64,000 nt of DNA from Streptomyces sp. AC1-42W (GCF_003248355.1 NZ_QKWY01000001.1:950001-1014000), one strand, 5' to 3'. Shown: positions 7,547 through 18,958, counted from the stretch's first letter. The notes: generated from the letters alone by a model not told the origin. Translations and numbers: made by a program.

Positions 7547-8381
7547 GTCGTGAGGAGAGGAGGTGAAGAAGGGCAACGATCGTTCCGGAGCCCATCAGCT
7601 TGCCCTCGCTCATCAGGCCGGGGATGTCGCCCAACGGCACCCAGGCGACGTGGCCGGCTTCCTCGGCGTCCGTAGGTTCTCCGACGTGAGTGGCTCCCCT
7701 CGCCACGAAAATCTCGTGCGGCGAATCGACCATGCCGATCATCGGTTGGTAGGTGACCACGTGCTCAACCTTGGCCGGGCGCCAACCCGTCTCTTCCTCC
7801 GTTTCGCGTGCGGCCGTGGTGGCCGGGTCCTCGCCGGCGTCCACGATGCCGCCGGGGAGCTCCCAGCCCCACTGCTGCGGTACGAAGCGGTACCGCCAGA
7901 GCATGAGCACACGGTTCTGGTCATCGACGACAGCGGTGATCGCGACGTGGTGAAGCCGGACTACGTGGTGTTCGAAGCGCTCGACACCGGGGGGTTCGAC
8001 GTCGACCAGATCGAGGCTGACCCACTGGTTCTCGTAGATGCGGCGACTGCCATGGATCTCCCACGCCGGCACGTCGCTCGGGGTCGGCACCCCGGCGCCT
8101 CCGGATACGCGGTAGGCGCTTCGGTCGTGCGCCTTGATGAACCGTTCGTTCGCGAGCCGGGCCAGCACCTGCCTTAGGGCCGTGCGGCCAATGCCCAGTT
8201 CGGAACTCAGTACGCGTTCTGAAGGCAGCTTGTCGCCGGGCGCGTACCTGCCCGACTCGATCCAGGATCGGATCGTCTCGTAGACCCTCTGCGTCTTGGG
8301 TCCCATCCTTGGCGCACACCCCCGGATCGTTGGCTGATGTTCGCCAGCGTAACGGGGGAGCTGTACCGATGGCTCAGTCAT
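7530..8381 (-). CDS. GntR-type HTH fused to a Nudix hydrolase domain (KorSA/Pif-like)
   Basis: 283 residues. Residues 30-92 are a GntR winged helix (RVYETIRSWIESGRYAPGDK, then LPSERVLSSELGIGRTALRQ). Residues 140-270 are a Nudix domain with a complete Nudix box at 178-200 (G-x5-E-x7-RE-x2-EE-x-G, in GGIVDAGEDPATTAARETEE). In pSAM2 these are separate proteins: the GntR repressor KorSA, and Pif, a Nudix protein that blocks redundant transfer between element-bearing cells. One polypeptide here may join repression and transfer immunity. ATG at 8381 has a GAGAG site; a shorter start at 8306 is possible. Substrate unknown. Confidence 0.85.
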   Translation of the reverse strand: MTEPSVQLPRYAGEHQPTIRGCAPRMGPKTQRVYETIRSWIESGRYAPGDKLPSERVLSSELGIGRTALRQVLARLANERFIKAHDRSAYRVSGGAGVPTPSDVPAWEIHGSRRIYENQWVSLDLVDVEPPGVERFEHHVVRLHHVAITAVVDDQNRVLMLWRYRFVPQQWGWELPGGIVDAGEDPATTAARETEEETGWRPAKVEHVVTYQPMIGMVDSPHEIFVARGATHVGEPTDAEEAGHVAWVPLGDIPGLMSEGKLMGSGTIVALLHLLSSRPTAAQ

Positions 8382-8514
8382 GCGCGTCTCTCACTTCCGT
8401 GGGTTTTCGGCACGTGACGTGCGGCCGGTCTCTTCCTGTCGCGCGTGGAATCCGGGGCCGCCTGTGGGCCGTCAAAGCACGGCCCACAACGACCAACAGC
8501 CACCACTGACGACC

Positions 8515-8552
8515 ACGGCGGGCCCGACACCGAGTGGTGCCGGGCCCGCCGT
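8515..8552. terminator. Hairpin terminator between the element and the mannosyltransferase gene
   Basis: A 17-base stem, ACGGCGGGCCCGACACC paired with GGTGCCGGGCCCGCCGT, with loop GAGT and one mismatch. On the plus strand it is followed by TTTT; on the minus strand it lies eight bases after the mannosyltransferase stop. Probably bidirectional. The 133 bases from 8382 to 8514 hold nothing I recognise and may contain the right end of the element. Confidence 0.7.
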
Positions 8553-8560
8553 TTTCCGCG

Positions 8561-10339
8561 CTAGATCCAGGTGCCCAGCCACATCCGGTCGCGCCAGGAG
8601 TCCTCCGGGATGGACGTGCCCGTGTACAGCGGCCAGAAGTAGATGAAGTTCCAGATGATCAGCAGCACCAGCACCCCGACCGCGACCGCCCCCAGCGTCC
8701 GCCGCCGTTCGCCCGTGGGATCGGGCTTCACCAGGCCGAGTTCGTACCGCGTCCCCGTCTCCGCGGCCGGTCCCAGCATCGCCCCGGCCATCATCGCCAC
8801 CGCCAGGCACAGGAACGGCACGAAGACGACCGCGTAGAACAGGAAGATCGTGCGCTCCTGGTACAGGAACCACGGCAGCCAGCCCGCGGCCACCCCGCAG
8901 GCGATCGCGCCCGCCCGCCAGTCCCGGCGGAAGAACCAGCGCCACAGCACGTACGCCAGCGCGAAGCAGGCCGCCCACCACAGCAGCGGCGTCCCGATCG
9001 CCAGCACCTCGCGGGCGCACTTGCCGGTCGAGGACGTCGGGCAGCCGTTCTGCTCCTCGTAGAAGTAGGAGACCGGCCGGCCCAGGATGATCCAGCTCCA
9101 CGGATTGGACTGGTACGTGTGCCCGGACGTCAGGTTCACATGGAACTCGTACACCTGGTACTCGTAGTGCCACAGGCTGCGCAGCCAGTCCGGCAGCCAG
9201 GTCCAGCTGCCGCCGGTGCCGTCCGTCGCCGCCCAGTCCCGGTAGTAGCCGCGGTGGCCCGGCGAGTCGCGGACGATCCAGCCCGTCCAGGACGCCAGGT
9301 ACGTGGCGATCGCGACCGGCACCACCGACACGAACGCCGGCAGCACATCGCGCCGCAGCACCGCGAGATACGGCCGCACGGCCCCCGCGGTGCGGCGCGC
9401 GCCCACGTCCCACAACACCGTCATCAGCCCGAACGCGACCATGATGTACAGGCCGTTCCACTTCGTGCCGAAGGCCAGACCCAGCGAGACGCCCGCCGCG
9501 ATGCGCCACGGCCGCCACCCCAGCCGCAGGTTCTCCGCGACCCGCGCCTCCGGGCGCAGCACGCCCTCCTCGTCCACCGGCAGCGCCGCCGCCAGCCGCC
9601 GCCTCGCCCAGTCGCGGTCGGCCAGCAGGCAGCCGAACGCGGCCAGCACGAAGAACATCAGCACCAGGTCGAGCAGCGCGGTGCGGCTCATCACGAAGTG
9701 CAGCCCGTCCACCGCGAGCAGCGTGCCCGCCAGACAGCCCAGGAACGTCGAACGGAACAGCCGGCGGCCGATCCGGCACAGCATCAGCACCGACACCGTG
9801 CCGAGCAGCGCCACCATGAACCGCCAGCCGAATGGCGTGAACCCGAACATCTGCTCGCCCAGGCCGATGATCCACTTACCGACCGGCGGGTGCACCACAT
9901 AGCCGGGATCGGTCGGCACCGGGACCTGCGAGGGGTCGTTCAGGATCAGCCGGTCGACGTCCTTGGGCCACGCGCCCTCGTACCCCTGGTTGACCAGCGC
10001 CCAGGAGTCCTTCGCGTAGTACGTCTCGTCGAATATCACCGCATGCGGGCTGCCCAGCTTCCAGAACCGCAGCACACCGGCGACCGCGGCCACCAGCAGC
10101 GGCCCGCCCCAGGCCGACCAGCGGACCAGCCGTTCGGCGAGCCCCGGCGGCACGCCGAGCACCGCCCACAGCTGCTTTCCGGGCCGGTTGTACGGCGGAA
10201 CCAGCCGCTCGCGCAGCCCGATTCCGGGGCGCGGGGAATGGCCGAAGCGGCGCAGCCGCCGCTCCCAGGAGGTCGGCTCCGTGCCGTGCTGTTCCCCGGC
10301 GTCTTCGCCCTGCCGGGCGTCGGGTGCGGTACTCGTCAC
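8561..10339 (-). CDS. pmt: Polyprenyl-phosphate-mannose-protein mannosyltransferase
   Basis: 592 residues from the GTG at 10339. This is a GT39-type enzyme with about ten membrane helices that moves mannose from polyprenyl-phosphate-mannose to secreted proteins. The first luminal loop carries the acidic FDETYYAKDSW motif (catalytic DE). Later come the conserved HPPVGKWII and MSRTALLDL segments and the C-terminal PMT region with FYEEQNGCPTSSTGKCAREV. In S. coelicolor Pmt glycosylates the phosphate-binding protein PstS and is needed for phage phiC31 infection. It is divergent from rsmI, with 61 bases between the starts. A longer reading frame overlaps rsmI and is not the start. Confidence 0.9.
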   Translation of the reverse strand: MTSTAPDARQGEDAGEQHGTEPTSWERRLRRFGHSPRPGIGLRERLVPPYNRPGKQLWAVLGVPPGLAERLVRWSAWGGPLLVAAVAGVLRFWKLGSPHAVIFDETYYAKDSWALVNQGYEGAWPKDVDRLILNDPSQVPVPTDPGYVVHPPVGKWIIGLGEQMFGFTPFGWRFMVALLGTVSVLMLCRIGRRLFRSTFLGCLAGTLLAVDGLHFVMSRTALLDLVLMFFVLAAFGCLLADRDWARRRLAAALPVDEEGVLRPEARVAENLRLGWRPWRIAAGVSLGLAFGTKWNGLYIMVAFGLMTVLWDVGARRTAGAVRPYLAVLRRDVLPAFVSVVPVAIATYLASWTGWIVRDSPGHRGYYRDWAATDGTGGSWTWLPDWLRSLWHYEYQVYEFHVNLTSGHTYQSNPWSWIILGRPVSYFYEEQNGCPTSSTGKCAREVLAIGTPLLWWAACFALAYVLWRWFFRRDWRAGAIACGVAAGWLPWFLYQERTIFLFYAVVFVPFLCLAVAMMAGAMLGPAAETGTRYELGLVKPDPTGERRRTLGAVAVGVLVLLIIWNFIYFWPLYTGTSIPEDSWRDRMWLGTWI

Positions 10340-10400
10340 GGCGCCATCGTAGGGAACACGTCTGTGGGAGGGGCGCGGCCGGTACTGGGAGGATGGGACG

Positions 10401-11288
10401 GTGACTGGATCGACTGGAACGCTCGTGCTCGCAGGGACCCCCATCGGCGACCTGGCGGACGCCCCGCCCCGGCTCGCCGCCGAGCTGGAGGCGGCCGACG
10501 TCATCGCCGCCGAGGACACCCGCCGGCTGCGCCGGCTGACGCAGGGGCTCGGCGTCCACACCACGGGGCGCGTCGTCTCCTACTTCGAGGGGAACGAGTC
10601 CGCGCGCACGCCGGAACTCGTGGAGGCGCTGGCCGGCGGCGCCCGGGTGCTGCTGGTCACGGACGCGGGCATGCCGTCCGTCTCCGACCCCGGCTACCGG
10701 CTGGTCGCCGCCGCCGTGGAGCAGGACATCCGGGTCACCGCCGTGCCCGGCCCGTCCGCCGTGCTCACCGCGCTCGCCCTGTCCGCGCTGCCGGTGGACC
10801 GGTTCTGCTTCGAGGGGTTCCTGCCGCGCAAGGGCGGCGAACGCCTCTCCAAGCTCCGCGAGGTCGCCCGCGAGCCTCGCACGATGGTCTTCTTCGAGGC
10901 CCCGCACCGGCTGGACGACACCCTTGCCGCGATGGCCGAGGTGTTCGGCGCGGAACGGCGGGGCGCCGTGTGCCGGGAACTGACCAAGACGTACGAGGAG
11001 GTCAAGCGCGGCCCGCTGGGCGACCTCGCCGCGTGGTCGGCCGCCGAGCAGGTGCGCGGCGAGATCACCGTCGTCGTCGAGGGCGCGCCCGTGGGCGCCG
11101 AGGAACTGGATGCCGGGGAGCTGGTGCGCAGGGTGCGGGTGCGCGAGGAGGCGGGGGAGAGGCGCAAGGAGGCGATCGCCGCCGTGGCCGCCGAGGCGGG
11201 CCTGCCCAAACGCGAGGTGTTTGACGCGGTCGTCGCGGCAAAGAATGCGGCCAGGACCGGCCATGCGGACGGTAAAGGACTATCGTGA
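10401..11288 (+). CDS. rsmI: 16S rRNA (cytidine1402-2'-O)-methyltransferase RsmI
   Basis: 295 residues. This is a SAM-dependent enzyme of the tetrapyrrole-methylase fold that 2'-O-methylates C1402 in the ribosomal decoding centre. Visible family signatures are LVLAGTPIGDLADAPPR at the N-terminus, AAEDTRR near residue 40, LVTDAGMPSVSDPGYRLV near 90, VPGPSAVLTALALSALP near 115 and FFEAPHRL near 170. GTG at 10401 with GGGAGGA upstream. It shares the short upstream gap with the divergent mannosyltransferase gene. Confidence 0.93.
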   Translation: MTGSTGTLVLAGTPIGDLADAPPRLAAELEAADVIAAEDTRRLRRLTQGLGVHTTGRVVSYFEGNESARTPELVEALAGGARVLLVTDAGMPSVSDPGYRLVAAAVEQDIRVTAVPGPSAVLTALALSALPVDRFCFEGFLPRKGGERLSKLREVAREPRTMVFFEAPHRLDDTLAAMAEVFGAERRGAVCRELTKTYEEVKRGPLGDLAAWSAAEQVRGEITVVVEGAPVGAEELDAGELVRRVRVREEAGERRKEAIAAVAAEAGLPKREVFDAVVAAKNAARTGHADGKGLS

Positions 11289-11299
11289 AAAGCAAAGCG

Positions 11300-11319
11300 A
11301 GAGCCGCGAACCGGGCTCT
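11300..11319 (+). terminator. Small hairpin after rsmI
   Basis: AGAGCC and GGCTCT pair around an 8-base loop, 12 bases after the rsmI stop, and are followed by T-T. A weak terminator candidate. Confidence 0.4.
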
Positions 11320-11448
11320 TTGACCACGAGCAGGCCAAAACCGCTCCAATACTCGACCCGGCCCGGTGCGCTCCCGCCGGTGAAGGCGTCCACTGGAATC
11401 CAGGGCGCATTCCCCGGAGTGCTTGTCCGACGGACAAGAGGAGCAGGC

Positions 11449-11844
11449 ATGAGCGACACCACCATCACCACCGCGCACGAGGCCTACGCCTTCGCCTGCA
11501 TGAGGTGCGGGCACGGCTGGGAGCAGGCCTACGAGATAGAACACCACGTCGACGCCTCCAACCACGCCTACGTGGTCTACAAGGCGGACGGCGAACAGGT
11601 GCCGTCCCCCCTTTCCACCCCCACCTGCGCCAACTGCGGCGGGCACGTCGTACGGATCATGAGGGCCGGCCGGGTCTCGACCGTCCAGCGGCTCCTGCAC
11701 GACGCGCGCACCCAGCCCTCCGCCGGACCGCTGATCCCCCAGGAGCCGCCCGAGGAACCCCGGCCGGCCACCGCGGCCACCGCCGCCCCGTCCACCGGCC
11801 ACCACTGGCACCTGTCCGACCTCCTGCACCCCTTCCGCAGGTGA
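11449..11844 (+). CDS. Zinc-ribbon-like hypothetical protein
   Basis: 131 residues from the ATG at 11449, preceded by AGAGGAG. Two CxxC knuckles (CMRCGHGWEQAYEIEHHV near residue 17 and CANCGGHVVRI near 60) with nearby His residues suggest a zinc ribbon of about 55 residues. A Pro/Ala/Thr-rich linker follows, then HHWHLSDLLHPFRR at the C-terminus. The family seems widespread in Streptomyces, but I know no function. It lies between rsmI and tatD on the same strand, each separated by short gaps. Confidence 0.75.
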   Translation: MSDTTITTAHEAYAFACMRCGHGWEQAYEIEHHVDASNHAYVVYKADGEQVPSPLSTPTCANCGGHVVRIMRAGRVSTVQRLLHDARTQPSAGPLIPQEPPEEPRPATAATAAPSTGHHWHLSDLLHPFRR

Positions 11845-11918
11845 CCGCTCAGACCGCTCGGACCGTTCAGACCGCTTAGCGGAGAGCCCCGCGGCGCGAT
11901 CCTCGTACGATCGTGCCC

Positions 11919-12785
11919 ATGAGCCGCACCGAAGCACCGCCGCTGCCGGAACCCCTCCGGGTCCCGGTCGCCGATTCGCACACCCACCTGGACATGCAGG
12001 ACGGCACCGTCGAGGAGGGCCTGGCCAGGGCCGCCGCGGTGAACGTGACGACCGTGGTCCAGGTGGGCTGCGACGTGAAGGGCTCACGCTGGGCCGCCGA
12101 GACCGCCGCCGCCCACGCGAACGTGCACGCCGCCGTCGCCCTCCACCCCAACGAGGCGCCGCGCATCGTCCACGGCGATCCGGATGGCTGGTCGAGGCAG
12201 GGGGCCCGTGAGGCGGGCGGCAGCGCCGCGCTGCACGACGCCCTCGCCGAGATCGACGCGCTCGCCGCCCTGCCCCACGTACGCGGCGTCGGCGAGACCG
12301 GCCTCGACCACTTCCGGACCGGCCCCGAGGGCATGGCCGCCCAGGAGGAGTCCTTCCGGGCCCACATCGAGATCGCCAAGCGCCACGGCAAGGCCCTCGT
12401 CATCCACGACCGCGAGGCCCACGCGGACGTCCTGCGCATCCTCGCGGACGCGGGGGCGCCGGAGCGGACCGTCTTCCACTGCTACTCGGGCGACGCGGAG
12501 ATGGCCCGGATCTGCGCGGACGCCGGCTACTTCATGTCGTTCGCCGGCAACATGACCTTCAAGAACGCCCAGCCGCTGCGCGACGCGCTGGCGGTCGCCC
12601 CGCTGGAACTGGTCCTCGTCGAGACGGACGCCCCGTTCCTGACCCCGGCCCCGTACCGGGGGCGCCCCAACGCCCCGTACCTGATCCCGGTGACGCTGCG
12701 GGCGATGGCGGAGGTCAGGGGCCTGGACGAGGACACGCTGGCGGAGGCGATCGCGGACAACACGGCGAGGGCGTTCGACTACTGA
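11919..12785 (+). CDS. tatD: TatD-family metal-dependent deoxyribonuclease
   Basis: 288 residues from the ATG at 11919; a GTG six bases earlier is equally possible. TIM-barrel amidohydrolase fold. Metal ligands are seen in DSHTHLDM (start), GETGLDHFR (near residue 130), VIHDRE (near 165), FHCYSGD (near 190) and [10 protein letters not shown] (near 236). TatD enzymes are 3'-5' exonucleases or D-aminoacyl-tRNA hydrolases in some bacteria; despite the name they are not needed for Tat export. It lies directly upstream of rsmA. In several Streptomyces I recall a resuscitation-promoting factor gene between the two; here there are only 53 bases. Confidence 0.9.
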   Translation: MSRTEAPPLPEPLRVPVADSHTHLDMQDGTVEEGLARAAAVNVTTVVQVGCDVKGSRWAAETAAAHANVHAAVALHPNEAPRIVHGDPDGWSRQGAREAGGSAALHDALAEIDALAALPHVRGVGETGLDHFRTGPEGMAAQEESFRAHIEIAKRHGKALVIHDREAHADVLRILADAGAPERTVFHCYSGDAEMARICADAGYFMSFAGNMTFKNAQPLRDALAVAPLELVLVETDAPFLTPAPYRGRPNAPYLIPVTLRAMAEVRGLDEDTLAEAIADNTARAFDY

Positions 12786-12838
12786 GCGGACGGCGACGGG
12801 TGGCGGGCGCCCGAGGCGGGGCGCCTTACGCTTTACAG

Positions 12839-13774
12839 GTGAGTACCACTGAGCCCGACGCCCTCCTGGGCCCCGCAGACGTCCGCGAACTGGCCGCGAC
12901 CCTCGGCGTACGCCCCACCAAGCAGCGCGGGCAGAACTTCGTCATCGACGCCAACACGGTCCGCCGGATCGTGCGGACGGCGGAGGTCCGGCCGGACGAC
13001 GTGGTGGTCGAGGTCGGACCGGGCCTCGGCTCGCTGACCCTCGCGCTCCTCGAGGTCGCGGACCGCGTCGTGGCCGTCGAGATCGACGACGTACTCGCGG
13101 CGGCCCTGCCCGCCACCGTCGCCGCCCGGATGCCCGCCCGCGCCGACCGCTTCGCGCTGGTGCACTCCGACGCCATGCTCGTACGGGAACTGCCGGGGCC
13201 CGCGCCCACCGCGCTGGTCGCCAACCTGCCGTACAACGTCGCCGTGCCGGTGCTGCTCACCGTGCTCGACCGCTTCCCCAGCATCGAGCGGACCCTCGTC
13301 ATGGTGCAGGCCGAGGTCGCCGACCGGCTGGCCGCCCGCCCCGGCAACAAGGTCTACGGCGTGCCCTCCGTGAAGGCCAACTGGTACACCGACGTCAAGC
13401 GCGCCGGGTCCATCGGCCGCAAGGTGTTCTGGCCCGCGCCCAACGTCGACTCCGGGCTCGTCTCGCTGGTCCGCCGCCGCGAACCCGTGGCGACGACGGC
13501 GAGCAAGGAAGAGGTCTTCGCGGTCGTGGACGCCGCGTTCGCCCAGCGCCGCAAGACCCTGCGCGCGGCACTCGCGGGCTGGGCCGGCTCCGCGCCCGCC
13601 GCCGAGGCCGCCCTGCTCGCGGCCGGCGTCTCGCCGCAGGCGCGCGGCGAGTCCCTGACCATCGAGGAGTTCGCGGCGGTCGCCGAGAACAAGCCGACGA
13701 CGACCGGGAACGACACCGAGACCGGGACCGACACCGGGACCGACACCGGCACCGAGACCGGGAGTGCCCGATGA
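12839..13774 (+). CDS. rsmA: 16S rRNA dimethyladenosine transferase (KsgA)
   Basis: 311 residues from the GTG at 12839, chosen because [20 protein letters not shown] matches the usual Streptomyces N-terminus. It dimethylates A1518 and A1519 of 16S rRNA during 30S assembly. Motifs: [21 protein letters not shown] (SAM motif I) and [12 protein letters not shown] (catalytic motif IV). The C-terminal helical domain is complete to [11 protein letters not shown] low-complexity Thr/Gly/Asp tail ([19 protein letters not shown]) is encoded by 12-base repeats. The stop overlaps the ispE start (ATGA), so the two are probably co-translated. Confidence 0.93.
   Translation: MSTTEPDALLGPADVRELAATLGVRPTKQRGQNFVIDANTVRRIVRTAEVRPDDVVVEVGPGLGSLTLALLEVADRVVAVEIDDVLAAALPATVAARMPARADRFALVHSDAMLVRELPGPAPTALVANLPYNVAVPVLLTVLDRFPSIERTLVMVQAEVADRLAARPGNKVYGVPSVKANWYTDVKRAGSIGRKVFWPAPNVDSGLVSLVRRREPVATTASKEEVFAVVDAAFAQRRKTLRAALAGWAGSAPAAEAALLAAGVSPQARGESLTIEEFAAVAENKPTTTGNDTETGTDTGTDTGTETGSAR
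13702..13763 (+). repeat. 12-base tandem repeat at the rsmA 3' end
   Basis: About five imperfect copies of GACCGGGACCGACACC-like units with a 12-base period encode the (TGTD)n tail of RsmA. The repeat is in frame and ends eight bases before the ispE start. Confidence 0.75.
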
Positions 13775-14664
13775 GCGTCACCGTACGGGTTCCCGCCAAG
13801 GTCAACGTCCAGCTCGCGGTCGGCGCCGCGCGCCCGGACGGCTTCCACGACCTGGCCAACGTCTTCCTCGCGGTCGGCCTGTACGACGAGGTCACCGTCA
13901 CCCCGGCCGACAGCCTCCGGATCACCTGCTCCGGGCCCGACGCCGCACAGGTCCCGCTCGACGCGTCCAACCTGGCCGCGCGGGCGGCGTCCGCCCTCGC
14001 CGCCCGGCACGGCATCGCGCCCGACGTGCACATCCACATCGACAAGGACATCCCGGTCGCCGGCGGCATGGCGGGCGGCAGCGCGGACGGGGCCGGCGCC
14101 CTGCTGGCCTGCGACGCGCTGTGGGGGACCGGCACCCCGCGCGAGGACCTGCTCGCCCTCTGCGCGGAGCTGGGCAGCGACGTGCCGTTCAGCCTGGTCG
14201 GCGGCGCCGCGCTGGGCACCGGCCGGGGCGAGCTGCTGACCCCGGTCGAGGTGGGCGGCACGTTCCACTGGGTGTTCGCGGTGGCGGACGGCGGGCTCTC
14301 CACGCCCGCGGTCTACCGCGAGTTCGACCGGCTCACGGAGGGCACCCGCGTCCCGGAACCGGCCGCATCGGACGCTCTCCTGGACGCCCTGCGCACGGGC
14401 GACGCGAAGGCCCTGGCCGCCACCCTGGGCAACGACCTCCAGGCCCCCGCGCTCTCCCTGCGCCCCTCCCTGGCCGCGACGCTGGCCGCGGGCACGGAGG
14501 CGGGCGCGCTGGCCGCCCTGGTCTCCGGCTCCGGCCCGACGACCGCGTTCCTCACGGAGGACGCGGCGGCGGCGGACCGGGTGGCCGCCGCCCTCACCGC
14601 GTCCGGCACCTGCCGCACGGCGCGGACGGCGTCCTCCCCGGCGCGGGGCGCGACGGTCGTGTAG
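13771..14664 (+). CDS. ispE: 4-diphosphocytidyl-2-C-methyl-D-erythritol kinase
   Basis: 297 residues. GHMP-family kinase that phosphorylates CDP-methylerythritol with ATP in the MEP route to isoprenoids. Signatures: [14 protein letters not shown] (start, with the substrate-binding Lys), the GHMP loop [17 protein letters not shown] near residue 95, and [11 protein letters not shown] near 250. It starts at the ATG overlapping the rsmA stop. The downstream lipoprotein gene is convergent with only three bases between the stop codons. Confidence 0.93.
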   Translation: MSVTVRVPAKVNVQLAVGAARPDGFHDLANVFLAVGLYDEVTVTPADSLRITCSGPDAAQVPLDASNLAARAASALAARHGIAPDVHIHIDKDIPVAGGMAGGSADGAGALLACDALWGTGTPREDLLALCAELGSDVPFSLVGGAALGTGRGELLTPVEVGGTFHWVFAVADGGLSTPAVYREFDRLTEGTRVPEPAASDALLDALRTGDAKALAATLGNDLQAPALSLRPSLAATLAAGTEAGALAALVSGSGPTTAFLTEDAAAADRVAAALTASGTCRTARTASSPARGATVV

Positions 14665-14667
14665 CGG

Positions 14668-15309
14668 TCAGCCCACCCGTACGGACTTCTTGGCCAGTTC
14701 GTACGCGGGGAGCATCTTTTCGATCTCCACCTCGTCCATGGCGTCCAGGCCCACCACGACCGGCCCCTTCGGGGTCGCGACGGCGAAGGCGTGGGCGCGC
14801 ATGTCCTCCTCCAGCAGCGCGCTGTAGGTCGTGTACGTCGCCTCGGTGACGGCCAGACCACCCGCGGTGACCTGCTTGTAGGTGATTTTCGAAGGCTGAT
14901 TGTCCGCCCCGACGAAGCCCTCCAGCGCCTTGCGCGCCGACGCGTCGGAGCCCGTCGCCTGCCAGACGCGCAGGAAGCCGATCCGGCCCGCCGGCTTCGC
15001 GTCGATCTCGCAGGCCATCGTGACCGGGCCCTGCTTCCCCAGCTCGGCGAACTCCGAGTCCGGATCCATCTCGACCGCCTCCGGCTTCCAGTCCTTCGCC
15101 AGGTCGAACGTCACCGGCAGCTCGCAGCCGGAGCCCGCGCCCCCGACCGTGCCGCCCTTGGCCGCCGCCTTCACGGCGGGCGCCGCGGACTTCCCCGCCT
15201 TCTTCCCCGCCTTCGCGTCGTCGCCGCTGTCCGGCTCCGACGAGCAACCGGTCAGCACGGCCGCGGCCAGCAGTACGGGCACCAGGCCACGCACGGTACG
15301 CAGTGTCAT
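14668..15309 (-). CDS. Secreted lipoprotein, function unknown
   Basis: 213 residues from the ATG at 15309, with GGGGAG seven bases upstream. The signal peptide ends in a lipobox (LVPVLLAAAVLTGCSS, lipidated Cys22). A Lys/Ala/Gly-rich linker follows to about residue 60. The remainder is a globular domain with two Cys (GCELPVTFDL and TMACEID) that may form a disulfide. The pattern of an alternating beta-rich C-terminal domain occurs in many Streptomyces lipoproteins of unknown role. It is divergent from the ABC-F gene. Confidence 0.85.
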   Translation of the reverse strand: MTLRTVRGLVPVLLAAAVLTGCSSEPDSGDDAKAGKKAGKSAAPAVKAAAKGGTVGGAGSGCELPVTFDLAKDWKPEAVEMDPDSEFAELGKQGPVTMACEIDAKPAGRIGFLRVWQATGSDASARKALEGFVGADNQPSKITYKQVTAGGLAVTEATYTTYSALLEEDMRAHAFAVATPKGPVVVGLDAMDEVEIEKMLPAYELAKKSVRVG

Positions 15310-15433
15310 CGAGACTCCCCACCCCTTGATCGTTGCGCGCAACCTACACCGGGCGGGGCGGGCGCTCGTACGGAGGTCCGTACGGCGGGCGACTACGCTG
15401 GAGGCCGGAATCTTCCTCGTAGCTGGAGCGTTC

Positions 15434-17254
<1,821 letters not shown>

Positions 17255-17284
17255 CAAGTGACAACGGAACAGGGGGACGGGGCG

Positions 17285-18958
17285 ATGAGCCGGCCGCCCG
17301 GACAGCGGCCGCCCGAGGGCGAGTTCGGGGCACCGTACGACCCGCCCGCGCAGCCCGGCTACGGATTCCCGCCCCAGGGCTACGCGCAGCCGCAGCCCGG
17401 CCCGTACCAGCAGCCCGGCCCGTACGCGCAGCCGGGTTCGCACCAGCTGCCCACCCAGCAGTACGCCGCCCCCGCCCCCCGGCCACCGCGCGGCGGTCCC
17501 TTCCGGGGCCGGACCGCGAAGATCGTCGGCGCCGTGCTGGCCGTGGCGCTCCTGGCCGGCGGCGGAATATGGTTCGCCACCGCCGGGAACGGGGACGACG
17601 ACAAGCCCGTGGCGGGACCCAGCCACTCCGCGAAGCCCACCGCGGCCCCCTCGCCGACCGGGGACGGGGGCAAGGGCAAGGCCACGGGCGAGCCGGTGAT
17701 CAGCCCGGAGGAGGAGACCCGGACCATCAACGCCGGCGCCGGGTCCGGCGAGGCGAAGGTCCGGTGGCTCCAGCGCAGCGGCGTGGACCTGCCGCGCTAC
17801 GGCGACGACGTGTTCGGCCCCTGGTTCGCCGGGGACACCGTCGTCCGGGCCATGTTCTACACCGTCTCCGGCTACTCCATGGCGGACGGCACCGAACTCT
17901 GGAGCCTGCGGCTGCCCACCCGGATGTGCGGGGCGCCCTCCCGGCCCACCGAGGACGGCAAGATCGTCCTCGGGCTCCGGCAGGACACCACCGAAGGCTC
18001 CGACTGCGACACCCTCCAGATGGTCGACATGCGCACCGGCAAGCTCGGCTGGCGCAAGTCGTTCGTCCGCAAGGGCCTGTGGGACGGGCTCTCCGACCTC
18101 GCGATGGCCATCAACGGCGACACCGTGACCGTGGGCCGCACCAGCCGCACCGAGGGCTTCCGGGTCAGCGACGGCAAGCGGCTGTTCGGCGAACGCACCG
18201 GCACGTGCCAGCCGTTCGGCCTGGCCAGCGGCCCGGTCGCCCTCGCGGCCGTCAGCTGCCACACCTCCGACGACCAGTACAAGAACCAGCGTCTCGAACG
18301 CATCGACCCGGCCACCGGCAAGACGCTGTGGACGTACAAGCTCAAGACCGACAAGGACTGGGAGATCAAGCAGATCTACTCGGCCGACCCGCCGATCGTC
18401 TCGCTGATGAGCCCGGACAAGTGGGCCGTGATCGTGCTCAACGCGGACGGCAGCTACCGCTCCCGGCTCTCCGGCGGACCGGGCGACTACGAGCCCAAGT
18501 GCGACGACGACCTCGGCTCACTCAGCGGAAACCTGGACAACTGCCTCGGCGTCGCCGCCGACGCGAACACGTTCTACCTGAAGACCAAGACCGACCCGGA
18601 ACACGACTACGTGAACAAGGTCGCCGCCTTCGACCTGAGCACCGGCAAGTTCCGCTGGTCCGCCACCTCGGCGCCCGACCAGCCGCTCACCCCGCTGCGC
18701 GTCGAGGACGGCAAGCTGCTGATGTACGTGCAGCCGGGCCGGAAGAAGGGCGGCGGGATCGCCACCCTGCCCGCCACCGGCGGCACCCCGCGCTTCGTGC
18801 TGCGGCACCCGGCGTCCGGCGCCGAGATGGAGCGCGGCTTCTTCGACCCGCGCGTCGTGTACGCCGACGGGCGCAGCCTCCTCGTGCAGACCCGGATCAG
18901 CGGGGTGGACGACGGGGACGAGGAGGAGACCCGTTCCATGGTCGCCTTCGGGAACTGA
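17285..18958 (+). CDS. PQQ-type beta-propeller membrane protein, copy 1
   Basis: 557 residues from the ATG at 17285 (GGGGGAC eight bases upstream); an in-frame GTG 27 bases earlier lacks a good site. A cytoplasmic Pro/Gln/Gly/Tyr-rich region (about 80 residues), one membrane helix (AKIVGAVLAVALLAGGGIWF), a Thr/Pro/Lys linker, and an extracellular domain with repeated W-x-D/L-x-T-G-K blades (MRTGKLGWR, ATGKTLWTYKL, LSTGKFRWS). This is the PQQ/BamB-like propeller fold used for protein or ligand binding. First of three adjacent paralogs; copies 1 and 2 align from the blades to the final MVAFGN/MMAFGN. Confidence 0.85.
   Translation: MSRPPGQRPPEGEFGAPYDPPAQPGYGFPPQGYAQPQPGPYQQPGPYAQPGSHQLPTQQYAAPAPRPPRGGPFRGRTAKIVGAVLAVALLAGGGIWFATAGNGDDDKPVAGPSHSAKPTAAPSPTGDGGKGKATGEPVISPEEETRTINAGAGSGEAKVRWLQRSGVDLPRYGDDVFGPWFAGDTVVRAMFYTVSGYSMADGTELWSLRLPTRMCGAPSRPTEDGKIVLGLRQDTTEGSDCDTLQMVDMRTGKLGWRKSFVRKGLWDGLSDLAMAINGDTVTVGRTSRTEGFRVSDGKRLFGERTGTCQPFGLASGPVALAAVSCHTSDDQYKNQRLERIDPATGKTLWTYKLKTDKDWEIKQIYSADPPIVSLMSPDKWAVIVLNADGSYRSRLSGGPGDYEPKCDDDLGSLSGNLDNCLGVAADANTFYLKTKTDPEHDYVNKVAAFDLSTGKFRWSATSAPDQPLTPLRVEDGKLLMYVQPGRKKGGGIATLPATGGTPRFVLRHPASGAEMERGFFDPRVVYADGRSLLVQTRISGVDDGDEEETRSMVAFGN

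Noticed and set aside
1..8514. Integrase, excisionase, replication gene or att sites of the element
   Set aside because: None is present in the window. The operon runs out at the left edge, and I could not identify a repeat of a tRNA end near 8.4-8.5 kb.
8534..11224. Long plus-strand frame across pmt and rsmI
   Set aside because: It covers the antisense of pmt and the wrong frame of rsmI; no domain seen.
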